DNA from: an uncultured Paraprevotella sp.
Lineage (GTDB): Bacteria; Bacteroidota; Bacteroidia; Bacteroidales; Bacteroidaceae
DNA: 6,077 nucleotides
Direction of reading: 5' to 3'
NCBI GenBank assembly: GCA_900770805.1
Contig: CAAGLP010000054.1
Location: 1 to 6,077 of the forward strand
Each line of letters begins with the position of its first letter. Position 1 is the stretch's first letter. Shown in pieces: positions 1 through 5,711 of the stretch. The translations under genes were made by a program, and so were the position numbers. The notes below the pieces were generated by a model. The model searched no databases. It was not told where the DNA came from and saw nothing but the letters and a program-made list of their open reading frames with translations.

Positions 1-1708
1 CGATCTCTTCCAGAGTAATGTAGTCCTCAGCACCATAACGGTTGGTACCGCCGGGGCTGTATGCCTGCATAAGAATCTCGTTGTCGTTATGGGTAGTGGG
101 GAGCATTATCACACGAACACCGTTGGACAGGGTCAACTCCTTAGAACCATAAGCGCCGGCCTTGCTCTTCACCACCTTGCCTGGTTCGGGCAGATTCTTG
201 ACCAAGGCACCACTAGCGGTCTCGTCAACGAAAGCTGTTGTCTTGGCATCCATACCTGCCTTCACGGCAAGCAGGAGGCTATCGGCAGAGGGTTGGGTGT
301 AGCCTTCCTTCTCTGGATTCATAACCAGAACAACGAGGTTCTTCAGGTCGCGGGAGAACATCTTGGCATACAGGGCGTTTACCTCGTCCAGAGTGATGGT
401 GGGCAGAATCTGCTTGTATGCATTAACCTCGTCCTCGATAGAAACAAGAGGCTCGTTCTCCAGGAAGTTGGACAGGCAATCCTGTATGAAAGCTGAGTTC
501 TCGCGCTTGTTACGATTCTGATACTTGAGGTCTATGGAAGAGAGGAAGGAGGCACGACGGCGATCCAGTTCGCTCTGCAGGAAACCATGGTCCAGAATGG
601 TGCACATAATCTGCACGGCAGCAGTTACAGATGAGTATGTCTGTCCTTCCTTGGGAACAATATAAGAGTCGGTACACTTTGCCACCTTGGACAGGAGGAA
701 GTCGCCTTCGCTGAAAGATGCCATCAGGAAAGGAGTTTCGGGCTTCATCAAAATATCCTGCATACGCGAAGAGAACATACCCGTAACCATGGATTTCACT
801 GCCTTATAACGCAGGTATTCAGTAGTGTTCTTCTGGTTCTCTGGCCACAGGGGCTGGTGCTTCTGCATCAGAGAAACGAGGGTCATGGACTGCTCTGGAT
901 CCTTGTCAGTAACAACAATTGGCTCCACATTGTCATCCACACCATAGTAGATACGCTCGGCAGGGTTCTCTGGCATGATAATGGGAGAGAACATTTCCTT
1001 TATCTTAGCCTCTACATAGTCTGCATCAATATCACCTACCACGATGATTGCCTGCAGGTCGGGACGATACCACTTGTGGTAATAGTCGCGCAATGCCTGA
1101 TAGGGGAAGTTGTCTACCACTGACATCAGACCTATAGGCATACGGTTGCCTGGACGGCTGTTGGACATCAGCGTGGGCAACTGGCGGTCAAGGATACGCA
1201 TCTGTGCAGAGTTGCGTTGGCGCCATTCCTCGTGAATAACACCACGCTCCTTGTCTATTTCCTTCTCGTTCAGAGTGAGATCACAACTCCAGTCGTGCAG
1301 GATTAGCAGAACGCTATCCACTGTAGACGTGCGTGCCGTTGGTACATTATTTATATTATAAACGGTCTCATCGATGGAAGTATAAGCATTCAACTGCTGT
1401 CCAAACTTCACACCTATCCCCTCCAGATAACGCAACAGGGCATCATCGGGGTAGTGTTTAGTACCATTAAAGCACATGTGCTCCAAGAAGTGCGCCAAAC
1501 CTCGCTGGTCCTCTTCCTCCTGGACGGAACCTACCTTCTGTGCTATGTAGAAGTTGGCCTGACCGGGTGTTTTCACGTTCTTGCGAACATAATAGGTAAG
1601 ACCATTGTGCAGCTGGCCCTTGCGTGTCTCGGCATCCTGTGGCAGAGACTGTGCGCTGATACCTGCAACCATGCAAAATGTCAGCAGTAGCGATAAAATT
1701 CTATTCAT
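1..1708 (-). CDS. Secreted two-module M16 (insulinase/PqqL-like) zinc peptidase, 3' end outside window
   Basis: This is a zinc metallopeptidase of family M16, the large form with two M16 modules in one chain. I read 569 uninterrupted codons with no frameshift. The start at 1708 gives a signal peptide (MNRILSLLLTFCMVAGISA, likely cleaved before QSLPQ), so the mature protein is probably periplasmic or envelope-associated. Residues about 36-170 form the catalytic domain: the inverted zinc motif HFLEH is at 73-77, and ERGVIHEEW at 154-162 supplies E154 and E161, which line up with Glu143 and the zinc ligand Glu150 of yeast MPP beta. An M16_C-type domain follows, with a typical block (YYHKWYRPDLQAIIVVGDID) at about 208-227. 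A second M16 module begins near residue 524 (ELTLSNGVRVIML). PqqL-like Bacteroidota homologues are roughly 900 or more residues long, so perhaps 60% is present. Family membership is firm; the substrate is unknown. The gene is divergent from the carboxypeptidase gene and has its own promoter. Confidence 0.93.
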   Translation of the reverse strand, partial: MNRILSLLLTFCMVAGISAQSLPQDAETRKGQLHNGLTYYVRKNVKTPGQANFYIAQKVGSVQEEEDQRGLAHFLEHMCFNGTKHYPDDALLRYLEGIGVKFGQQLNAYTSIDETVYNINNVPTARTSTVDSVLLILHDWSCDLTLNEKEIDKERGVIHEEWRQRNSAQMRILDRQLPTLMSNSRPGNRMPIGLMSVVDNFPYQALRDYYHKWYRPDLQAIIVVGDIDADYVEAKIKEMFSPIIMPENPAERIYYGVDDNVEPIVVTDKDPEQSMTLVSLMQKHQPLWPENQKNTTEYLRYKAVKSMVTGMFSSRMQDILMKPETPFLMASFSEGDFLLSKVAKCTDSYIVPKEGQTYSSVTAAVQIMCTILDHGFLQSELDRRRASFLSSIDLKYQNRNKRENSAFIQDCLSNFLENEPLVSIEDEVNAYKQILPTITLDEVNALYAKMFSRDLKNLVVLVMNPEKEGYTQPSADSLLLAVKAGMDAKTTAFVDETASGALVKNLPEPGKVVKSKAGAYGSKELTLSNGVRVIMLPTTHNDNEILMQAYSPGGTNRYGAEDYITLEEI

Positions 1709-1737
1709 ATTTCGTTCGTTTTTTGTCATTTTGATGC

Positions 1738-1768
1738 CAAAGGTACAATTTAGCGAGCGAAATACAAA
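1738..1768 (-). promoter_or_regulatory. Bacteroidota-type promoter of the secreted M16 peptidase
   Basis: Read on the minus strand, TTTG (1768-1765) is followed after 19 bases by TACCTTTG (1745-1738), a full match to the TTTG / TAnnTTTG promoter of the Bacteroidota primary sigma factor. The -7 box ends 29 bases before the ATG at 1708, so the leader should be roughly 20-25 bases. The leader is A-rich (AACGAACGAAAT before the ATG) with no Shine-Dalgarno core, as is usual in this phylum. The spacer closely resembles that of the feoAB promoter. The transcription start is inferred, not measured. Confidence 0.65.
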
Positions 1769-1798
1769 ATAAAGCCTTCTTTTTCTCTCACATAATCG

Positions 1799-1806
1799 TA
1801 CCTTTG
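1799..1806 (+). promoter_or_regulatory. -7 box (TACCTTTG) just upstream of the dacB start
   Basis: TACCTTTG matches the TAnnTTTG consensus exactly. No clear TTTG -33 element lies 19-21 bases upstream; only a T-rich run (1780-1784) is there. The box ends 8 bases before the ATG at 1815, so transcription would begin about 0-5 bases ahead of the start codon, giving a leaderless or nearly leaderless mRNA. The box lies about 30 bases from the -33 element of the divergent M16 promoter, so both polymerases would use the same 106-base region. Confidence 0.5.
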
Positions 1807-1814
1807 CACGCGTT

Positions 1815-3125
1815 ATGGCAAAAAAGAAGAAACGCAAACTCAAACGCTGGGTAAAGGTTGTGCTTTGGAGCATGATGCTTGCCCTTGGCACATGGATAAT
1901 ATGGTGGCCGGCCAATGTTCTATTAGAATATTGGGAGGAGGCATCACTAAAGGACACACAAAGAAACACCTTCCAGCCAGAAAATGTCCTCACCACTCAC
2001 GAAGCAGACTCTGCTATGGCAAAGAAGGTACTCCGCTTCATAGAATCCCCCACCCGACTGGATACTGCAAACATTGCGGTAAGCGTGTGGGACCTGAGCA
2101 GCAACAGCCCCGTGGTACAATGGCACGACCAGGAACTTATGGTACCGGCTTCAAGTCTGAAACTACTCACTGCAATATCTGCCTTGAAACGACTAGGGCA
2201 TGACCATAAGTATACCGAAAAAGTATTGATGACTGGTACTCTGAAAAACGGAATCCTACATGGAGACATCATTTTCCAGGCTGACGACAATCCCATGGTA
2301 GAAACTCTAAACGAATATACCAATGCCATCAGCCGTGCCGGCATACGCAAGATAGACGGCCGTCTTATCCTGAACCTGATGCGTACAGACACCCTAAAAG
2401 CACATCATACTGCCAGTCTTTGGGATATCCCCTACAACCGCACGCCCATCCTGCTAAAGGGAGCACCACGCGTAGCTCAGGAGATTAGACTACTACTCAA
2501 ACAAGCCGGTGTAGATGCGCCACGACCAATCATAGAAGAGGGGATGAAGATATATCCCACTGCCCGTGTGCTGAAAAGCAAGACTACGGACATGACAGAC
2601 GTTATTGCCCCGATGCTAATCTTCAGTAGCAACATCAAGGCAGACGCACTATACTATCATGTTGATCACTACAAAGATAGGTATACAACTGGGATAGGCA
2701 AGAGAGAGCCCGTTCTCGATGCTTTCCTACGCGAGAACCTTCGGTACGACACCACAGGATTTATCTTGAACGACGGTTCGGGTCTGTCGCCAGAAAACAT
2801 GGTCAGCGCTGATTTCCTTCTCTCCCTGCTTCGCTATGCGTGGACAGAACCAGAGATAAAGGACATACTGATAAACGAAGCTTTGGCCACACCCGGACAT
2901 CCCACACGACGTGGTTCGCTGATATACCGCATGAACGATCCTATTTTCGTAAACCGCATCTTCTGCAAAACAGGCACGCTGACCAGCATCGGTGCATCAA
3001 GCCTATGCGGATATGCCCACGGACGCAACGGACGCTGGTATGCCTTTGCCATAGTGAACCGCAACTCACCTGTGGAGGAGAGCCGTCTGTATCAGGATAT
3101 GTTATGCAAGGTGCTGGTAAAGTGA
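1815..3125 (+). CDS. dacB: PBP4/DacB-type D-alanyl-D-alanine carboxypeptidase (peptidase S13), membrane-anchored, compact
   Basis: This is a low-molecular-mass class C penicillin-binding protein. The family removes the terminal D-Ala of peptidoglycan stem peptides or cuts cross-links, in the periplasm. All active-site motifs are visible: SSLK at 113-116 (nucleophile Ser113, Lys116), SSN at 271-273, KTG at 385-387, plus the family block DGSGLS at 320-325. The N terminus is very basic (KKKKRKLKRWVK) followed by one hydrophobic segment at about 14-37 without an obvious cleavage site, so it is probably a membrane anchor with the enzyme outside. A polar linker of about 30 residues comes next. SxN to KTG is 114 residues, the normal spacing, but SxxK to SxN is only 158, against about 244 in E. 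coli PBP4, so the inserted domains II/III are much reduced. The start at 1815 is favoured because it keeps the basic flank; Met20 and Met21 lie inside the membrane segment. The stop is 3 bases from the convergent feo operon's stop. Confidence 0.93.
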   Translation: MAKKKKRKLKRWVKVVLWSMMLALGTWIIWWPANVLLEYWEEASLKDTQRNTFQPENVLTTHEADSAMAKKVLRFIESPTRLDTANIAVSVWDLSSNSPVVQWHDQELMVPASSLKLLTAISALKRLGHDHKYTEKVLMTGTLKNGILHGDIIFQADDNPMVETLNEYTNAISRAGIRKIDGRLILNLMRTDTLKAHHTASLWDIPYNRTPILLKGAPRVAQEIRLLLKQAGVDAPRPIIEEGMKIYPTARVLKSKTTDMTDVIAPMLIFSSNIKADALYYHVDHYKDRYTTGIGKREPVLDAFLRENLRYDTTGFILNDGSGLSPENMVSADFLLSLLRYAWTEPEIKDILINEALATPGHPTRRGSLIYRMNDPIFVNRIFCKTGTLTSIGASSLCGYAHGRNGRWYAFAIVNRNSPVEESRLYQDMLCKVLVK

Positions 3126-3128
3126 TGT

Positions 3129-3272
3129 CTATCCGCAACAACCGCCACACCCACCATTGCAATTGCCATCGCAATCATCCTTACCGCCACGTTTCCTGAA
3201 AAAAGTGTTGTACACGGCATAGCTTGCTATAACAAGCAAACATGCAAGGAGTATAATGCTTTGTGTATTCAT
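3129..3272 (-). CDS. FeoB-associated Cys-rich membrane protein, 47 aa
   Basis: This small single-pass membrane protein resembles the FeoB-associated Cys-rich family, which sits downstream of feoB where the classical FeoC is missing. Its exact job is not established; a role in assembling, regulating or metallating the transporter is inferred from location. The sequence shows a hydrophobic segment at about 5-24 (SIILLACLLVIASYAVYNTF), a basic stop-transfer patch (RKRGGK), then a Gly/Cys tail with Cys at 34, 38, 42, 45 and 46 (C-x3-C-x3-C-x2-CC) suited to binding metal or an Fe-S cluster; Cys11 lies in the membrane segment. The ATG at 3272 overlaps the feoAB stop as ATGA, which argues for translational coupling. 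The frame stays open upstream to 3344, but those 24 extra residues would sit inside feoAB and precede a membrane start typical of the family, so I reject that longer form. Confidence 0.85.
   Translation of the reverse strand: MNTQSIILLACLLVIASYAVYNTFFRKRGGKDDCDGNCNGGCGGCCG
3269..3272 (-). promoter_or_regulatory. ATGA stop/start overlap coupling feoAB to the Cys-rich gene
   Basis: On the minus strand the four bases ATGA hold the start codon of the 47-residue protein (3272-3270) and the TGA stop of feoAB (3271-3269). Such overlaps normally let the terminating ribosome restart on the next gene, keeping the two products in a fixed ratio. The overlap also fixes the start choice for the small gene. 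Confidence 0.8.
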
Positions 3273-5632
3273 ACAAACAGTGTTACGAGGAATGCTGCCA
3301 CCCATGCTATTACACATTGGAAGACAAAGATAATCATAGCCCATGTGGTTCCCAACTCCCTACGAATGGTAGCCATGGCCGCTATGCAAGGAGTGTAGAG
3401 CAGACAGAAGACCATCATGGCATAGGCGGTACCGGCAGAGAATACTTCCGTCACAGACACTCCGCCAAACAATGTTGATAGGGTGCTGACAACAACCTCC
3501 TTAGCCAACAGGCCACTGGCGAGCGACGTTATCATGCGCCAGTCACCCAAACCAAGAGGTTCGAAAAGAGGCTGAATGACTCCGGCCATCTGTGCAAGCA
3601 TACTCTCGTGCTCCATGCCGGGAACCACCATCTGCATATGGAATGTGAACGTCTGAAGGAACCATATTACCATAGAAGCAAGGAAGATTATGGTGAAGGC
3701 ACGACGCAGGAAATCACTAGCCTTGTCCCAAAGCAGGCGCAACACATTGGAAGGTACGGGTAAACGGTAATTGGGAAGTTCCAATACAAAAGGTACTGCC
3801 TCACCCCTGAACCATGTATGTTTCATCAGCAAGGCTACAAGGATACCGACCACAATACCAAAGAAGTATAGACTGGTCATTACCAGAGCCGCATTGTCGG
3901 GGAAGAAGGCCGCCGAAAAGAAAGCATAGATGGGTATCTTGGCCGTACAGGACATAAAGGGTGTGAGTATAATGGTAAGCCTGCGGTCACGTACACTGGG
4001 AAGGGTACGACTACTCATCACACTTGGCACGCTACATCCAAAACCAAGGAGCAGAGGCACTATGCTTCGACCAGAGAGACCTAACTTTCTCAAAGGACGA
4101 TCCATCAGGAATGCTATACGCGCCATGTATCCGCTATCCTCTATTATGGAGAGGAAGAAGAAAAGCATAAGGATTAGCGGCAGGAAGACTATCACCGTAC
4201 CGATACCGCTATATATACCATCTATAACCAGACTATGTATGGCTGGGGCTATGTCTATAGAAGAAAGGAAATTATCTGTCTGCTCGGTGAACCATTCTAT
4301 CGCTATCTCCATCTGTTCCTGAAGCCAGCCTCCGATGCCGTCAAAAGTAAGCCAAAAGACCATTGCCATTATGACCACGAAGGAAGGCAGGGCCGTCCAT
4401 CTGCCCGTCAACACCTTGTCTATAATCTGGCTGCGCAAGTATTCCTTGCTATCTGTGGGACGCACCACTGTTCGTGAACAGATATTGTTTATATAGTCGA
4501 AACGCATGGTGGCTATTGCCGCCTGGCGGTCAAGGCCTCGTTCCTCCTCCATCTGACACAGGATGTGCTCTACGGTTTCCTGTTCATTCTTGCTCAGTGC
4601 CAGTGCATCAATAACAAGGGGATCTCCCTCTATCAGTTTGGCAGAAGCGAAACGTATGGGGAGGTTTGCCCTTTGTGCATGATCCTCAATAAAGTGCATT
4701 ATGGCATGCAAACAACGGTGCACGGCACCTCCGTTCTCATCCGGCGAACAATAGTCGTGACGCAAAGGACCTTCCTGATAACGAGCAACATGAACGGCAT
4801 GACGTATTACCTCGTCTACACCCTCGTTGCGCATGGCAGAAATGGGAATGACGGGAATACCCAACAACGATTCCATCTCGTTGATACGAATGGCACCGTG
4901 ATTGTTCTTTATCTCATCCATCATGTTCAGAGCCAAAACCATAGGTATTCCCAGTTCCATGAGTTGCATGGTGAGATACAGGCTGCGCTCAATGCAGGTG
5001 GCGTCTATGATGTTGATAATGGCCGAGGGACGTTCTTCCAGAATGAAACGACGGCTTACCACCTCCTCATTGGTATAGGGAGAAAGGGAGTATATGCCAG
5101 GCAGGTCTGTCACCACTGAATTGGGATAACCCTTTATGACACCATCCTTGCGGTCCACCGTTACTCCTGGAAAGTTGCCAACATGCTGATTTGAACCGGT
5201 CAACTGATTGAAGAGTGTGGTTTTACCACAATTCTGGTTACCCACCAGAGCAAAAGTGAGACGGACCTCCTTGTCGCGTTTTGTCTGCGACTGACTGCGT
5301 CCCTCCGCCTTCTCCTGTTCCTGATGATAATGGCCTCCTTCGCCCAAACCAGGATGCTGAGGTTCTGGGTCTGAGTTTCGGACAGGCCTCTTGGGCATGT
5401 CTGACACGGCAATAGGACTGACATCTATCTTACGAGCATCAGCACGGCGCAAGGTAAGTTCATAACCATGTACCCTGAGCTCCATGGGGTCACCCATAGG
5501 AGCATATTTCACAAGAGTTACGGGGACACCAGGAAGCACACCCATGTCCAGGAAATGCTGGCGCAGGGAGCCCTTTCCTCCCACATTGAGAATAGTGGCC
5601 GTCTGTCCTATCTTCAGTTCAGCAAGATTCAT
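3269..5632 (-). CDS. feoB: FeoA-FeoB fusion, ferrous iron transporter with GTPase domain
   Basis: This inner-membrane protein should import Fe(II) and carries FeoA and FeoB in one chain, a known arrangement in Bacteroidota. Residues 1-75 are the SH3-like FeoA domain, which modulates FeoB. Residues about 76-122 are a polar linker rich in Pro, Gln, Glu and Lys. The G domain follows: G1 GNQNCGKT at 131-138, G2 Thr158 in GVTVDRK, G3 DLPG at 176-179, G4 NMMD at 236-239, G5 SAM at 265-267. A helical stretch (about 290-405) leads to the permease, with some eight or nine membrane segments between 412 and 786. Gate motifs are GFGCSVPSVMSSRTL (530-544) and SCTAKIPIYAFF (561-572); AKEVVVSTLSTLF (710-722) and YTPCIAAMATIRRE (746-759) are also typical. 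The length of 787 fits FeoA plus a short-form FeoB. Iron is the likely substrate, but a Porphyromonas gingivalis FeoB paralogue moves manganese, so specificity is inferred. The gene is first in a two-gene operon. Confidence 0.96.
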   Translation of the reverse strand: MNLAELKIGQTATILNVGGKGSLRQHFLDMGVLPGVPVTLVKYAPMGDPMELRVHGYELTLRRADARKIDVSPIAVSDMPKRPVRNSDPEPQHPGLGEGGHYHQEQEKAEGRSQSQTKRDKEVRLTFALVGNQNCGKTTLFNQLTGSNQHVGNFPGVTVDRKDGVIKGYPNSVVTDLPGIYSLSPYTNEEVVSRRFILEERPSAIINIIDATCIERSLYLTMQLMELGIPMVLALNMMDEIKNNHGAIRINEMESLLGIPVIPISAMRNEGVDEVIRHAVHVARYQEGPLRHDYCSPDENGGAVHRCLHAIMHFIEDHAQRANLPIRFASAKLIEGDPLVIDALALSKNEQETVEHILCQMEEERGLDRQAAIATMRFDYINNICSRTVVRPTDSKEYLRSQIIDKVLTGRWTALPSFVVIMAMVFWLTFDGIGGWLQEQMEIAIEWFTEQTDNFLSSIDIAPAIHSLVIDGIYSGIGTVIVFLPLILMLFFFLSIIEDSGYMARIAFLMDRPLRKLGLSGRSIVPLLLGFGCSVPSVMSSRTLPSVRDRRLTIILTPFMSCTAKIPIYAFFSAAFFPDNAALVMTSLYFFGIVVGILVALLMKHTWFRGEAVPFVLELPNYRLPVPSNVLRLLWDKASDFLRRAFTIIFLASMVIWFLQTFTFHMQMVVPGMEHESMLAQMAGVIQPLFEPLGLGDWRMITSLASGLLAKEVVVSTLSTLFGGVSVTEVFSAGTAYAMMVFCLLYTPCIAAMATIRRELGTTWAMIIFVFQCVIAWVAAFLVTLFV

Positions 5633-5659
5633 CTTCTTCTATACGTTCATGTTTGTTGA

Positions 5660-5691
5660 CAAAGATACAATTAAGTAAGCGAATTATCAAA
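5660..5691 (-). promoter_or_regulatory. Near-consensus Bacteroidota promoter of feoAB
   Basis: Read on the minus strand, TTTG (5691-5688) is followed after 20 bases by TATCTTTG (5667-5660), a complete match to the primary-sigma promoter pattern. The -7 box ends 27 bases before the feoAB ATG at 5632, giving an inferred leader of about 20 bases that ends in AGAAGAAG directly before the ATG, a purine run too close to act as a normal Shine-Dalgarno site. I see no convincing Fur palindrome over the promoter, although iron control of feo genes is common. Confidence 0.68.
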
Positions 5692-5699
5692 TTTATTTG
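5688..5699. repeat. Short inverted repeat CAAAT-TT-ATTTG between divergent promoters
   Basis: A perfect five-base inverted repeat with a two-base centre covers the -33 element of the feoAB promoter (minus strand) and ends one base before the -7 box of the plus-strand M16 gene. It could be a small operator, but in AT-rich promoter DNA a repeat this short may be chance, and half of it is simply the TTTG element. Confidence 0.3.
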
Positions 5700-5707
5700 T
5701 AACTTTG
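5700..5707 (+). promoter_or_regulatory. -7 box (TAACTTTG) four bases before the second M16 gene
   Basis: TAACTTTG matches TAnnTTTG exactly. No TTTG stands 19-21 bases upstream, so the -33 half is weak. Only CAAC separates the box from the ATG at 5712, so transcription should start at or beside the A of the start codon, giving a leaderless mRNA. The site shares DNA with the -33 region of the feoAB promoter on the other strand. Confidence 0.5.
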
Positions 5708-5711
5708 CAAC

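Noticed and set aside
89..496. A 135-codon plus-strand open frame opposite the secreted M16 gene
   Set aside because: The minus strand carries a continuous, recognisable M16 protein over the same bases; the plus-strand frame has no family features.
1709..1814. A small RNA, riboswitch or hidden gene in the first intergenic region
   Set aside because: The 106 bases are accounted for by two divergent promoters and a short leader. I see no stable stem, conserved aptamer or open frame.
1997..2392. A 131-codon minus-strand open frame inside dacB
   Set aside because: It is antisense to the SxxK region of a clear S13 enzyme, with unlikely composition and no start signal.
3156..3175. A hairpin ATTGC / GCAAT near the convergent junction as a terminator
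   Set aside because: The stem is only five base pairs with a ten-base loop, has no T-run, and lies inside the coding sequence for the Cys-rich tail.
3273..3344. An upstream extension (24 residues) of the Cys-rich FeoB-associated protein
   Set aside because: It would sit inside feoAB in another frame and add a polar, Cys-containing stretch before a membrane segment that already begins well at the ATGA overlap.
4565..5119. A 184-codon plus-strand open frame opposite feoAB
   Set aside because: It lies wholly antisense to the conserved G domain and following helices, its translation shows no domain or plausible membrane layout, and it has no promoter of its own. It is a shadow of a strongly constrained gene.
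5660..5691. A Fur box over the feoAB promoter
   Set aside because: On the minus strand GATAAT appears once after the -33 element, but there is no second half-site or palindrome of the Fur type. One six-base match in AT-rich DNA is not evidence.
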